Assembly (NCBI GenBank): GCA_021286965.1
Contig: JAJTBK010000024.1
Coordinates: 1-15,419, forward strand
Reading direction: 5' to 3'
Origin: Comamonadaceae bacterium
GTDB taxonomy: Bacteria; Pseudomonadota; Gammaproteobacteria; Burkholderiales; Burkholderiaceae_C
Length of the DNA: 15,419 nucleotides
In this document: one piece after another, positions 7,080-15,419 of the stretch
How the letters are laid out: every line of letters starts with the position of its first letter
Numbering within the stretch: position 1 is the stretch's first letter
Made by a program: the position numbers and the translations under genes
Notes under the pieces: model-generated
The model's database searches: none
Told to the model about the DNA's origin: nothing
Seen by the model: only the letters and a program-made list of their open reading frames with translations

Positions 7080-7715
7080 TCACTGCTCGTCCGCCATGGC
7101 CGGGCTCGGCCGCAGCGCGGGTGCCGGGCCGGGTGCCGCCGGTGCGGGGGCTGGTGGTGCCTTGGGTACCAGCACGGCGCGCACGCGTGGCGCCTTGCTG
7201 CTGGGCGTGGGCGCACCGGCGCTGTCCTTGGGGCCATCGACCTGGAAGTGGTCGCTGAGGTTGTTGTAGGTGATGACGCTGCCCGAGACTTCGTCGGCCA
7301 GGGTGGCGCCCCGGTAGCGGCGCAGCTCGGCGCGGCGGATGAATTTCACGGTGTCGTTGCGTCCGTCGTAGACGATGGTCTCGCCCTCGCCCTCCATGAA
7401 CTCCTCGGGCTGGCCCGGCGGGGTGTCGCGCTTTTGGCGGAAGAAGGCGCGCGTCCCCGGCGCTGCCACGGCGACGCCGGACTGGTAGCCCTCGGGGTCT
7501 TGCGTCACCTCCAGGCGTTCGCTGCGCAGCACGATGGTGCCTTTGGTCATCACCACGCGGCCGGTGAAGAGGCTGGTTTGCTTGAGCTCGTCGTGCTGCA
7601 GCGCGTCGGACTCGATGTTCATCGGCTGGTTGCGGTCGGCCTTTTCGGCCAGGGCGGCACCGGCCAGGCAGGCCAGGACGGGCAACAGAAGGAGGGGGAG
7701 CAGGCGTTTGGTCAT
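7080..7715 (-). CDS. lptA: LPS transport periplasmic protein with Pro/Ala-rich C-terminal tail
   Basis: The 211-residue protein begins [20 protein letters not shown], a clear signal peptide likely cut after ALA (about residue 23). The mature part has the OstA/LptA beta-jellyroll pattern: [19 protein letters not shown], then [21 protein letters not shown], then [14 protein letters not shown]. LptA bridges the periplasm and carries lipopolysaccharide from LptC to LptD. The last 55 or so residues ([20 protein letters not shown] and onward) are Pro/Ala-rich and probably disordered, and lie beyond the usual domain. An alternative GTG start at 7724 would add three residues (MPF); neither site has a strong Shine-Dalgarno, and ATG is preferred. 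lptB follows after one base. The usual upstream genes kdsC and lptC are not here; actP lies upstream instead. Confidence 0.94.
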   Translation of the reverse strand: MTKRLLPLLLLPVLACLAGAALAEKADRNQPMNIESDALQHDELKQTSLFTGRVVMTKGTIVLRSERLEVTQDPEGYQSGVAVAAPGTRAFFRQKRDTPPGQPEEFMEGEGETIVYDGRNDTVKFIRRAELRRYRGATLADEVSGSVITYNNLSDHFQVDGPKDSAGAPTPSSKAPRVRAVLVPKAPPAPAPAAPGPAPALRPSPAMADEQ

Positions 7716-7762
7716 GAAGGGCACGGTTCTTGCATTTGATTGTAGCCATCTCCCCCGGTCTG

Positions 7763-7789
7763 CCGCCCCCCGCGCGTGAGGGGGGGCGG
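7763..7789. terminator. GC-only hairpin between actP and lptA, possible terminator or attenuator
   Basis: CCGCCCCCC (7763-7771) and GGGGGGCGG (7781-7789) form a perfect 9-bp stem with a 9-base loop. It starts 7 bases after the actP stop on the minus strand. No T-run follows on either strand, so it is not a canonical intrinsic terminator. It may end or dampen actP transcription before lptA, or stabilise the upstream RNA. Confidence 0.4.
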
Positions 7790-7796
7790 GTCGGCG

Positions 7797-9475
<1,679 letters not shown>

Positions 9476-9479
<4 letters not shown>

Positions 9480-9796
9480 GCGGCTTTCTTCAAGGCGTCG
9501 GCGACGATCTGGGCGTTGCGGGTATCGAAGTCGCTGTTCGCACGGCGCACGTAAACCCAGGTCAGCAGGCAGAAGAACACGAACTGGGAGAACCCCAGGG
9601 CCACGCCCAGCGTCAGGTTGCTGCCCTCGACCAGGCGCAGGGCAATCACGCCCGGCACGAAGGCTACCAGCAGCACGAAGGCAAAAAAGACCGCGATCAC
9701 CAAGAGCGCCAGCGTGGCGGCAAAGCGCCCGCGCTCGCGCACGAGCTGCGCGTAGCGCGGGTCGCGCTTGATGTTTTCATACAGTGGATTGGACAT
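9476..9796 (-). CDS. yjcH: DUF485 inner-membrane protein (YjcH-like)
   Basis: The 106-residue protein has two membrane helices, about residues 25-50 (TLALLVIAVFFAFVLLVAFV) and 63-83 (LGVALGFSQFVFFCLLTWVY). Its basic, soluble ends begin with SNPLYENIKRDPRYAQLVRE, a typical DUF485 opening. Its function is not firmly known. It is nearly always cotranscribed with acetate or monocarboxylate symporters and may help their assembly or activity. Its TGA overlaps the actP ATG by four bases, indicating translational coupling. A GGGAG lies about 5 bases before the ATG. A 190-base gap upstream holds a palindromic operator candidate (9914-9929) and the terminator of dsbA. Confidence 0.93.
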
Positions 9797-9913
9797 GGCG
9801 CTCCCGGGTTGTTGTCAGTCAATGAAATCCATGCTGCGGTGCAACATGGCGGCCGCATTCTGGGAGGGCAGTCCTTTGCCAGACTTACAAACTCCGGCGG
9901 TTTGACATGGATT

Positions 9914-9929
9914 TGTCACATCGGTGACA
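9914..9929. promoter_or_regulatory. Candidate operator: 16-bp inverted repeat upstream of yjcH-actP
   Basis: TGTCACATCGGTGACA has perfect 6-base arms (TGTCAC/GTGACA) around a 4-base centre. It can also be read as TGTCA-N6-TGACA, the half-site spacing of CRP/FNR-family sites. It is centred about 125 bases before the yjcH ATG. Further TGACA/CTGTC half-sites lie at 9903-9907 and 9931-9935. The regulator cannot be named from sequence alone. Confidence 0.45.
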
Positions 9930-9944
9930 GCTGTCCTGGGGCGT

Positions 9945-9967
9945 AAAAAAACCCGCCAGCGGCGGGT
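9945..9967 (-). terminator. Intrinsic terminator of the argS-SPOR-dsbA transcript
   Basis: On the minus strand ACCCGCC and GGCGGGT form a perfect 7-bp stem with a 3-base loop (GCT), followed by seven T residues. It lies about 20 bases after the dsbA stop. This is the clearest rho-independent terminator on the minus strand here. Confidence 0.9.
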
Positions 9968-9987
9968 CGGGGAACTGCAGTTGCGGC

Positions 9988-10620
9988 TCAGGCTTTGCCG
10001 GCCTGGGCAGCGAGCTGCTCGACGATCTGCAGCATGTGTTCCATGCTGCCGGACATATTGCCGTCGATGTAGTAGCGCCCGGCCACGCCCATGGAGGGCA
10101 CGCCCTCGACGTCGTAGGCCTGCTGCAGCTGGGTGGCTTTGCGCACCTGGTTGGCGACGCCGAAGGAGTTGTACATCTCCTTGAACTTGGCTGGCTCCAG
10201 CCCTTGGGCGCTGGCCCAGGCCAGGATTTGCTCGTCTTCCTGCAGTGGCTTTTTCTCCACGTGGATGGTGCGAAACGCCTGTGCGTGCAGGGTTTCGAGC
10301 TTGCCCAGCCCTTCGAGCGTGTAGTAGAGCTTTTGCATCGGCACGGTCTTGGGGTTGAAGTTCACCGGCACGCGGCGGAAGGTGATCTCCTTGGGCGCTT
10401 TCTTGCTCCAGGCGGTGAGCGTGGGCTCGAAGGCGTTGCAGTGCGGGCAGAAGTAGCCAAAGAACTCCACCACTTCGATCTTGCCGGCCGGCGCCTCGGT
10501 GGGCGCGGGCTTGGCCAGCTTGCGGTAGTCCTTGCCTTCGCGCAGTTGTGCCTGGGCGGGCAGGGCCAGGGTGCCAGCGGCGAGGGCGGCGGCGCAGAGG
10601 GAAAATTCACGGCGTTGCAT
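9988..10620 (-). CDS. dsbA: Periplasmic thiol:disulfide oxidoreductase DsbA
   Basis: The 210-residue protein has a signal peptide (MQRREFSLCAAALAAGTLAL, likely cut after AQA at about residue 24). It then has a thioredoxin-fold domain with active site FFGYFCPHCNAFEP, Cys58-Pro-His-Cys61, the exact CPHC of DsbA. The cis-proline loop is GVPSMGV (Pro175). Between them is the helical insert typical of DsbA (about 90-160). It oxidises cysteine pairs in exported proteins and is re-oxidised by DsbB. A strong AAGGAGT (complement of 10629-10635) lies 8 bases before the ATG. It is the last gene of the argS-SPOR-dsbA string, 54 bases after the SPOR gene, and is followed by a strong terminator. Confidence 0.97.
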   Translation of the reverse strand: MQRREFSLCAAALAAGTLALPAQAQLREGKDYRKLAKPAPTEAPAGKIEVVEFFGYFCPHCNAFEPTLTAWSKKAPKEITFRRVPVNFNPKTVPMQKLYYTLEGLGKLETLHAQAFRTIHVEKKPLQEDEQILAWASAQGLEPAKFKEMYNSFGVANQVRKATQLQQAYDVEGVPSMGVAGRYYIDGNMSGSMEHMLQIVEQLAAQAGKA

Positions 10621-10674
10621 GAGAAAAGACTCCTTGTTTTATCGAAGGGCTAGAGCGCAGCAGGCGACAAAAGT

Positions 10675-11346
10675 TCAGTGCTGCACGCGCACCAGGTTGG
10701 CTTGCACGCCGGCGTCGTCGAGCTTTTCTTTCAGGCCGGCAGCATCCTCGCGCTTGGCAAACGGCCCCACGCGCACGCGAAACACCGGGCGGCCGTCTTT
10801 TTTGTTCTCGCTCACCTTGGCCTCCCAGCCGAGCATGGCGAGCTTGGCGCGTTGCGCATCGGCATCGCCCTGGGTGTTGTAGGCCCCGGCCTGGACGAAA
10901 TACTCGTAGGACTCGGCGCTGGCGCTTGCCGCCGGGCTGGCGCTGGCCTTGGCCTTGGCGAAGTCGCCCAGCGGGTCGGTGGCCGACGGTTCTTTGGCCG
11001 GTGCTTTGGCGTCGGCCTTGGCATCGGCTTTGGGTTCAGCCTTGGCGTCGGTTTTGGTGTCGGTCTTGCCCTCGGCCTTGGCCTCTGCCGTGGTGGCCGG
11101 GGTGGGGCTGGCATCGGCCTGGGGGGGGCGCGCCGGGGTGTTGCCGGTCAGCGCCTGGTTGGGGTTCCAGTTGCGGTTGCGTGCGGCTTCCGCCTGGTCC
11201 TGGTCGGCGCTGCGCAGCCCGGCTTTGTTCAGGAACGGCACCGGCACCTTGGCGACGTACACCGCCACAGCCAGTGCTGCGCCCAGGCCCACGAGCAAGC
11301 CGAGGATGAAGCCGATGATGGTGCCGCCGCGTTGGGTGTTGTTCAT
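10675..11346 (-). CDS. SPOR-domain membrane protein, FtsN-like
   Basis: The 223-residue protein has the bitopic layout of FtsN-type division proteins. A short cytoplasmic N-terminus leads to one membrane helix (about 9-31, GTIIGFILGLLVGLGAALAV). A long low-complexity periplasmic linker follows, with a Lys/Ala/Asp repeat at about 88-120 (KADAKADAKAPAK). The C-terminal SPOR domain (about 146-220) includes YEYFVQAGAYNTQGDADAQR and FRVRVGPFAKREDA. SPOR domains bind glycan strands stripped of stem peptides at the septum. FtsN itself activates septal synthesis, but this protein lacks recognisable E. coli FtsN essential-region motifs, so I leave the symbol blank. It starts 5 bases after the argS stop with only a weak ribosome site, which suggests coupling to argS. 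Confidence 0.9.
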   Translation of the reverse strand: MNNTQRGGTIIGFILGLLVGLGAALAVAVYVAKVPVPFLNKAGLRSADQDQAEAARNRNWNPNQALTGNTPARPPQADASPTPATTAEAKAEGKTDTKTDAKAEPKADAKADAKAPAKEPSATDPLGDFAKAKASASPAASASAESYEYFVQAGAYNTQGDADAQRAKLAMLGWEAKVSENKKDGRPVFRVRVGPFAKREDAAGLKEKLDDAGVQANLVRVQH

Positions 11347-11351
11347 GGTGC

Positions 11352-13055
11352 TTACATTCTTTCAGGGGCCGAGACGCCGAGCATCGCCAGGCCGTTGCGC
11401 AGCACCTGGGCGGTGGCCGCCACCAGTGCCAGGCGCGCGAGCTTGATGGCCTCGTCCTCGACCAGGATGCGCTCGGCATCGTAGTAGCTGTGGTAGCAGG
11501 CGGCGAGTTCGCGCAGGTAAAAAGTAACGTCGTGCGGCGCGTTGCCGGCGGCAGCGGCAGTGAGCATGTCCGGGTACTTGGCCAGCAGCAGCATCAGGGC
11601 CTGGGCCTGCTCGCCCTGCAGCGCCGAGAGATCGACGCCGGTGAGGGGCGCCAGGTCGTAGTCCTCGCGCCAGCCGCGCAGCACCGAGCAGATGCGCGCG
11701 TGCGCATACTGCACGTAGAACACCGGGTTGTCGTTGTTCTGCGCCACGGCCAGATCGACATCGAAGGTGTACTCCGTGTCCGGCTTGCGCGAGAGCAGGA
11801 AGAAGCGCACCGCATCCTTGCTCGTCCACTCGATCAGGTCGCGCAGCGTGACGTAGCTGCCGGCGCGCTTGCTGATTTTGACTTCTTCGCCGTTTCTCAC
11901 CACGCGCACCATGGTGTGCAGCACGTAGTCGGGGTAGCCGGCGGGGATGCCGCCGTCGGCCGCCTGCAGGCCGGCGCGCACGCGGGCGATGGTGCCGTGG
12001 TGATCCGTACCCTGGATGTTCACCACCTTGGTGAAGCCGCGCTGGAATTTCTGGATGTGGTAGGCGACGTCGGGCACGAAGTAGGTGTAGCCGCCGTCGC
12101 TCTTGCGCATCACGCGGTCCTTGTCGTCGCCGTACTCGGTGCTGCGCAGCCACAGCGCGCCGTCCTGCTCGTAGGTCTTGCCGTTGGCGATCAGGCGGTT
12201 GACGGTGGCCTCGACGTGGCCGTTGGTGTACAGGCTCGACTCGAGATAGTACTCGTCGAACCGCAGGTTGAACGCCTGCAGATCCTTGTCCTGCTCGTTG
12301 CGCAGGTAGGCGACGGCGAACTGGCGGATGTTGTCGTAATCCGCCACATCGCCATTGGCGGTGAAGGCGCGGTCGTCGGCCTCGACGGTTGCCTTGGCGC
12401 GGAAGGCGTCGGCAATGTCCTGGATGTAGTCGCCGTTGTAGAAATTCTTCGCCAGCGGGTTTTCGGCCTCGGTGGGCCAGCAGGCGTCACCGGGCTTGAA
12501 ACCCTGGGCGCGCAGCTGCGTGCTTTTGGTCAGGGTGTCGATCTGCACGCCGGCATCGTTGTAATAAAACTCGCGGTGCACCGACCAGCCCTGGCTGGCG
12601 TACAGGTTGCAAATCGCATCGCCCAGCGCCGCCTGGCGGCCGTGTCCCACGTGCAGCGGGCCGGTCGGGTTGGCCGAGACGAATTCGACCAGGATTTTTT
12701 CGCCGCGCGCGGGCTGCTGGCCAAATTGCGTGCCCTGCGCCAGCACCTGGCGCACCACTTCCTGCTTGGCGGCAGGCTTGAGACGGATGTTCAAAAAGCC
12801 TGGGCCGGCGATCTCGATGGCATCGACCCACTGCGCAAAGGCTGGCGTCGCCATCAAGGCCGCCTGCAGCTGCTCGCCCAGGGCGCGCGGGTTGGCCTTG
12901 AGTGGCTTGGCCAGTTGCATGGCGGCGGTGCAGGCCAGATCACCATGCGCGGCGACCTTGGGCGATTCAAAGGCGGCGCGGCTGCCGGCACCGGGGGAGA
13001 TTTGTTCGAGCTCGCCGGCCAGGGCCGCGAGCAATTGTTGTTTCACGCTGAGCAT
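11352..13055 (-). CDS. argS: Arginyl-tRNA synthetase
   Basis: The 567-residue class I synthetase charges tRNA-Arg with arginine. An N-terminal Add1 domain (about 1-100, tRNA D-loop contact) ends near [11 protein letters not shown]. The Rossmann core carries [17 protein letters not shown] (124-140), where HVGHG is the HIGH motif. KISKRAGS (393-400) holds the KMSKR-loop equivalent. The anticodon-binding helical domain (about 445-567) ends [12 protein letters not shown], matching the usual '...GVxAPExM' ending. The length is normal for bacterial ArgS. The ATG at 13055 is the only sensible start, yet no Shine-Dalgarno lies before it; a TAGAAT box 9-14 bases upstream could place transcription almost at the start codon. 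It heads the argS-SPOR-dsbA transcript and is divergent from the psiF-like gene. Confidence 0.98.
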   Translation of the reverse strand: MLSVKQQLLAALAGELEQISPGAGSRAAFESPKVAAHGDLACTAAMQLAKPLKANPRALGEQLQAALMATPAFAQWVDAIEIAGPGFLNIRLKPAAKQEVVRQVLAQGTQFGQQPARGEKILVEFVSANPTGPLHVGHGRQAALGDAICNLYASQGWSVHREFYYNDAGVQIDTLTKSTQLRAQGFKPGDACWPTEAENPLAKNFYNGDYIQDIADAFRAKATVEADDRAFTANGDVADYDNIRQFAVAYLRNEQDKDLQAFNLRFDEYYLESSLYTNGHVEATVNRLIANGKTYEQDGALWLRSTEYGDDKDRVMRKSDGGYTYFVPDVAYHIQKFQRGFTKVVNIQGTDHHGTIARVRAGLQAADGGIPAGYPDYVLHTMVRVVRNGEEVKISKRAGSYVTLRDLIEWTSKDAVRFFLLSRKPDTEYTFDVDLAVAQNNDNPVFYVQYAHARICSVLRGWREDYDLAPLTGVDLSALQGEQAQALMLLLAKYPDMLTAAAAGNAPHDVTFYLRELAACYHSYYDAERILVEDEAIKLARLALVAATAQVLRNGLAMLGVSAPERM

Positions 13056-13166
13056 GGGGGCGAATTCTACGGGTCACCCCGTCATCGCCCGGCAGGCTTG
13101 GCGCGTTATCCTGTGGCGCGCCCCAGACATCGGGGTGCCACTTCCTTTGATTTGCAGGAGCCTCGC

Positions 13167-13502
13167 ATGAAAAAACTGCTTCCCCTGCTGGCCGCTGCCA
13201 GCCTTGTCTTCTCGGCCGCTGCCCAGGCCGCGAATGCCGAAACCCCGGCCGCCAAAGCCCCCACAGCGCAGCAGACCAAGATGACAGACTGCAACGCCGA
13301 GGCCAAGACCAAGGGCCTGAAGGGTGATGAGCGCAAGGCGTTCATGAAGCAATGCCTGAGCCACAAGCCCCAGGCCGAGGCTGCCCAGGGTACGCCGCAG
13401 CAGGAAAAAATGAAAACCTGCAACGCCGACGCGAAGAAGCAAAGCCTGGCGGGCGACAAGCGCAAGGCCTTCATGAAGGAATGCCTGGCCGCCAAGCCCT
13501 GA
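13167..13502 (+). CDS. psiF: Small exported PsiF-repeat protein
   Basis: The 111-residue protein has a signal peptide (MKKLLPLLAAASLVFSAAAQ, likely cut after AQA at about residue 21). It then has a Pro/Ala-rich spacer and two copies of the PsiF repeat at about residues 38-65 and 81-108. Each has the pattern K-M-x-x-C-N-A-[ED]-A-K-...-RKAFMK-x-CL, so the cysteines fall at 42/63 and 85/106. E. coli PsiF is phosphate-starvation inducible but its function is unknown; the name here rests on the repeats only. The inferred location is periplasm. AGGAG (13156-13160) lies 6 bases before the ATG. The reading frame is open far upstream across argS, but the signal peptide and ribosome site fix this start. 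A strong terminator follows at 13551. Confidence 0.9.
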   Translation: MKKLLPLLAAASLVFSAAAQAANAETPAAKAPTAQQTKMTDCNAEAKTKGLKGDERKAFMKQCLSHKPQAEAAQGTPQQEKMKTCNADAKKQSLAGDKRKAFMKECLAAKP

Positions 13503-13550
13503 CGCCCTGGCGGGCTACTGAGCCCAGCCGCTTTCCCGGCCGCTTTCACA

Positions 13551-13582
13551 GCCCAGGCCCCGGTGACGGGGCCTGGGCTTTT
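13551..13582 (+). terminator. Intrinsic terminator of the psiF-like gene
   Basis: GCCCAGGCCCC (13551-13561) and GGGGCCTGGGC (13568-13578) form a perfect 11-bp stem with a 6-base loop, followed by TTTT. It lies about 50 bases after the psiF-like stop and also separates it from the convergent chemoreceptor at 13611. On the minus strand no T-run follows the stem, so it mainly serves the plus strand. Confidence 0.88.
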
Positions 13583-13610
13583 GCGTTGGGCTCAGATCGT
13601 CAACACGTTC

Positions 13611-15398
<1,788 letters not shown>

Positions 15399-15419
15399 GG
15401 TGTGTCTCCTTTGTTCTTT

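Noticed and set aside
7079..7237. N-terminal extension of lptB to 7237
   Set aside because: Overlaps lptA and encodes Arg/Pro-rich sequence unlike any ABC protein; the ATG at 7078 gives the normal LptB length.
9860..9885. Sigma-54 promoter (-24 GG / -12 GC) for yjcH-actP
   Set aside because: The minus strand has TGGCA...TGCC, but the GG-to-GC spacing is 9 bases, one short of the required 10.
10990..11090. Tandem repeat or CRISPR-like array in the SPOR gene
   Set aside because: Imperfect period encoding a Lys/Ala/Asp linker, without spacers; ordinary low-complexity coding sequence.
13079..13095. Pho box upstream of the psiF-like gene
   Set aside because: CCGTCAT is close to a half-site, but the next candidate half-site is 10 bases on instead of 11 and matches only 4 of 7.
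11490..13166. Plus-strand open frame running into the psiF-like gene
   Set aside because: Antisense of argS. The real gene begins at 13167, where a ribosome site and a signal peptide appear.

Overview
The window is a GC-rich, densely coding chromosomal segment from a betaproteobacterium, most likely a member of the Comamonadaceae (Acidovorax/Alicycliphilus-like). The support is the argS-SPOR-dsbA and lptA-lptB-rpoN gene strings, the style of the proteins, and two short palindromic elements that resemble repeats I recall as common in that family. I see no rRNA, tRNA, CRISPR array, insertion sequence or prophage. Thirteen complete genes and one partial gene fill the window, and no gene-free gap exceeds about 205 bases.

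Layout, left to right. (1) Bases 1-2296, minus strand: a THUMP-type 23S rRNA guanine-N2 methyltransferase (RlmL-like), then an orphan PIN-domain nuclease, then a UPF0149/YecA-family gene that runs off the left edge. The gaps of 12 and 4 bases suggest one transcript. (2) Bases 2499-4328, plus strand: a dCache chemoreceptor carrying a complete amino-acid-recognition motif. (3) Bases 4329-7715, minus strand: lptA, lptB, rpoN and a hotdog-fold thioesterase, closely packed. This joins lipopolysaccharide transport to the sigma-54 gene. (4) Bases 7797-9796, minus strand: DUF485 (yjcH-like) and actP, translationally coupled, forming an acetate-uptake unit with a candidate operator upstream. (5) Bases 9945-13055, minus strand: argS, a SPOR-domain division-type protein and dsbA, closed by a clear intrinsic terminator. 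(6) Bases 13167-13582, plus strand: a small secreted PsiF-repeat protein with its own strong terminator. (7) Bases 13611-15398, minus strand: a second chemoreceptor, with an sCache_2-type sensor and a C-terminal CheR/CheB-docking pentapeptide on a Pro/Ser-repeat tether.

Most of the window is core metabolism and envelope biology, so I do not claim a wholly new system. The most unusual signal is a shared 29-base palindromic element inside two unrelated genes (rlmL-like and rpoN), in the same orientation and the same reading frame, so that both proteins carry an A-x4-AADA segment. The next most informative are the amino-acid motif in the first chemoreceptor, the contrast between the two receptors' C-termini, the perfect-armed palindrome upstream of yjcH-actP, and an lptA-lptB-rpoN cluster without lptC/kdsC upstream or hpf/ptsN downstream.
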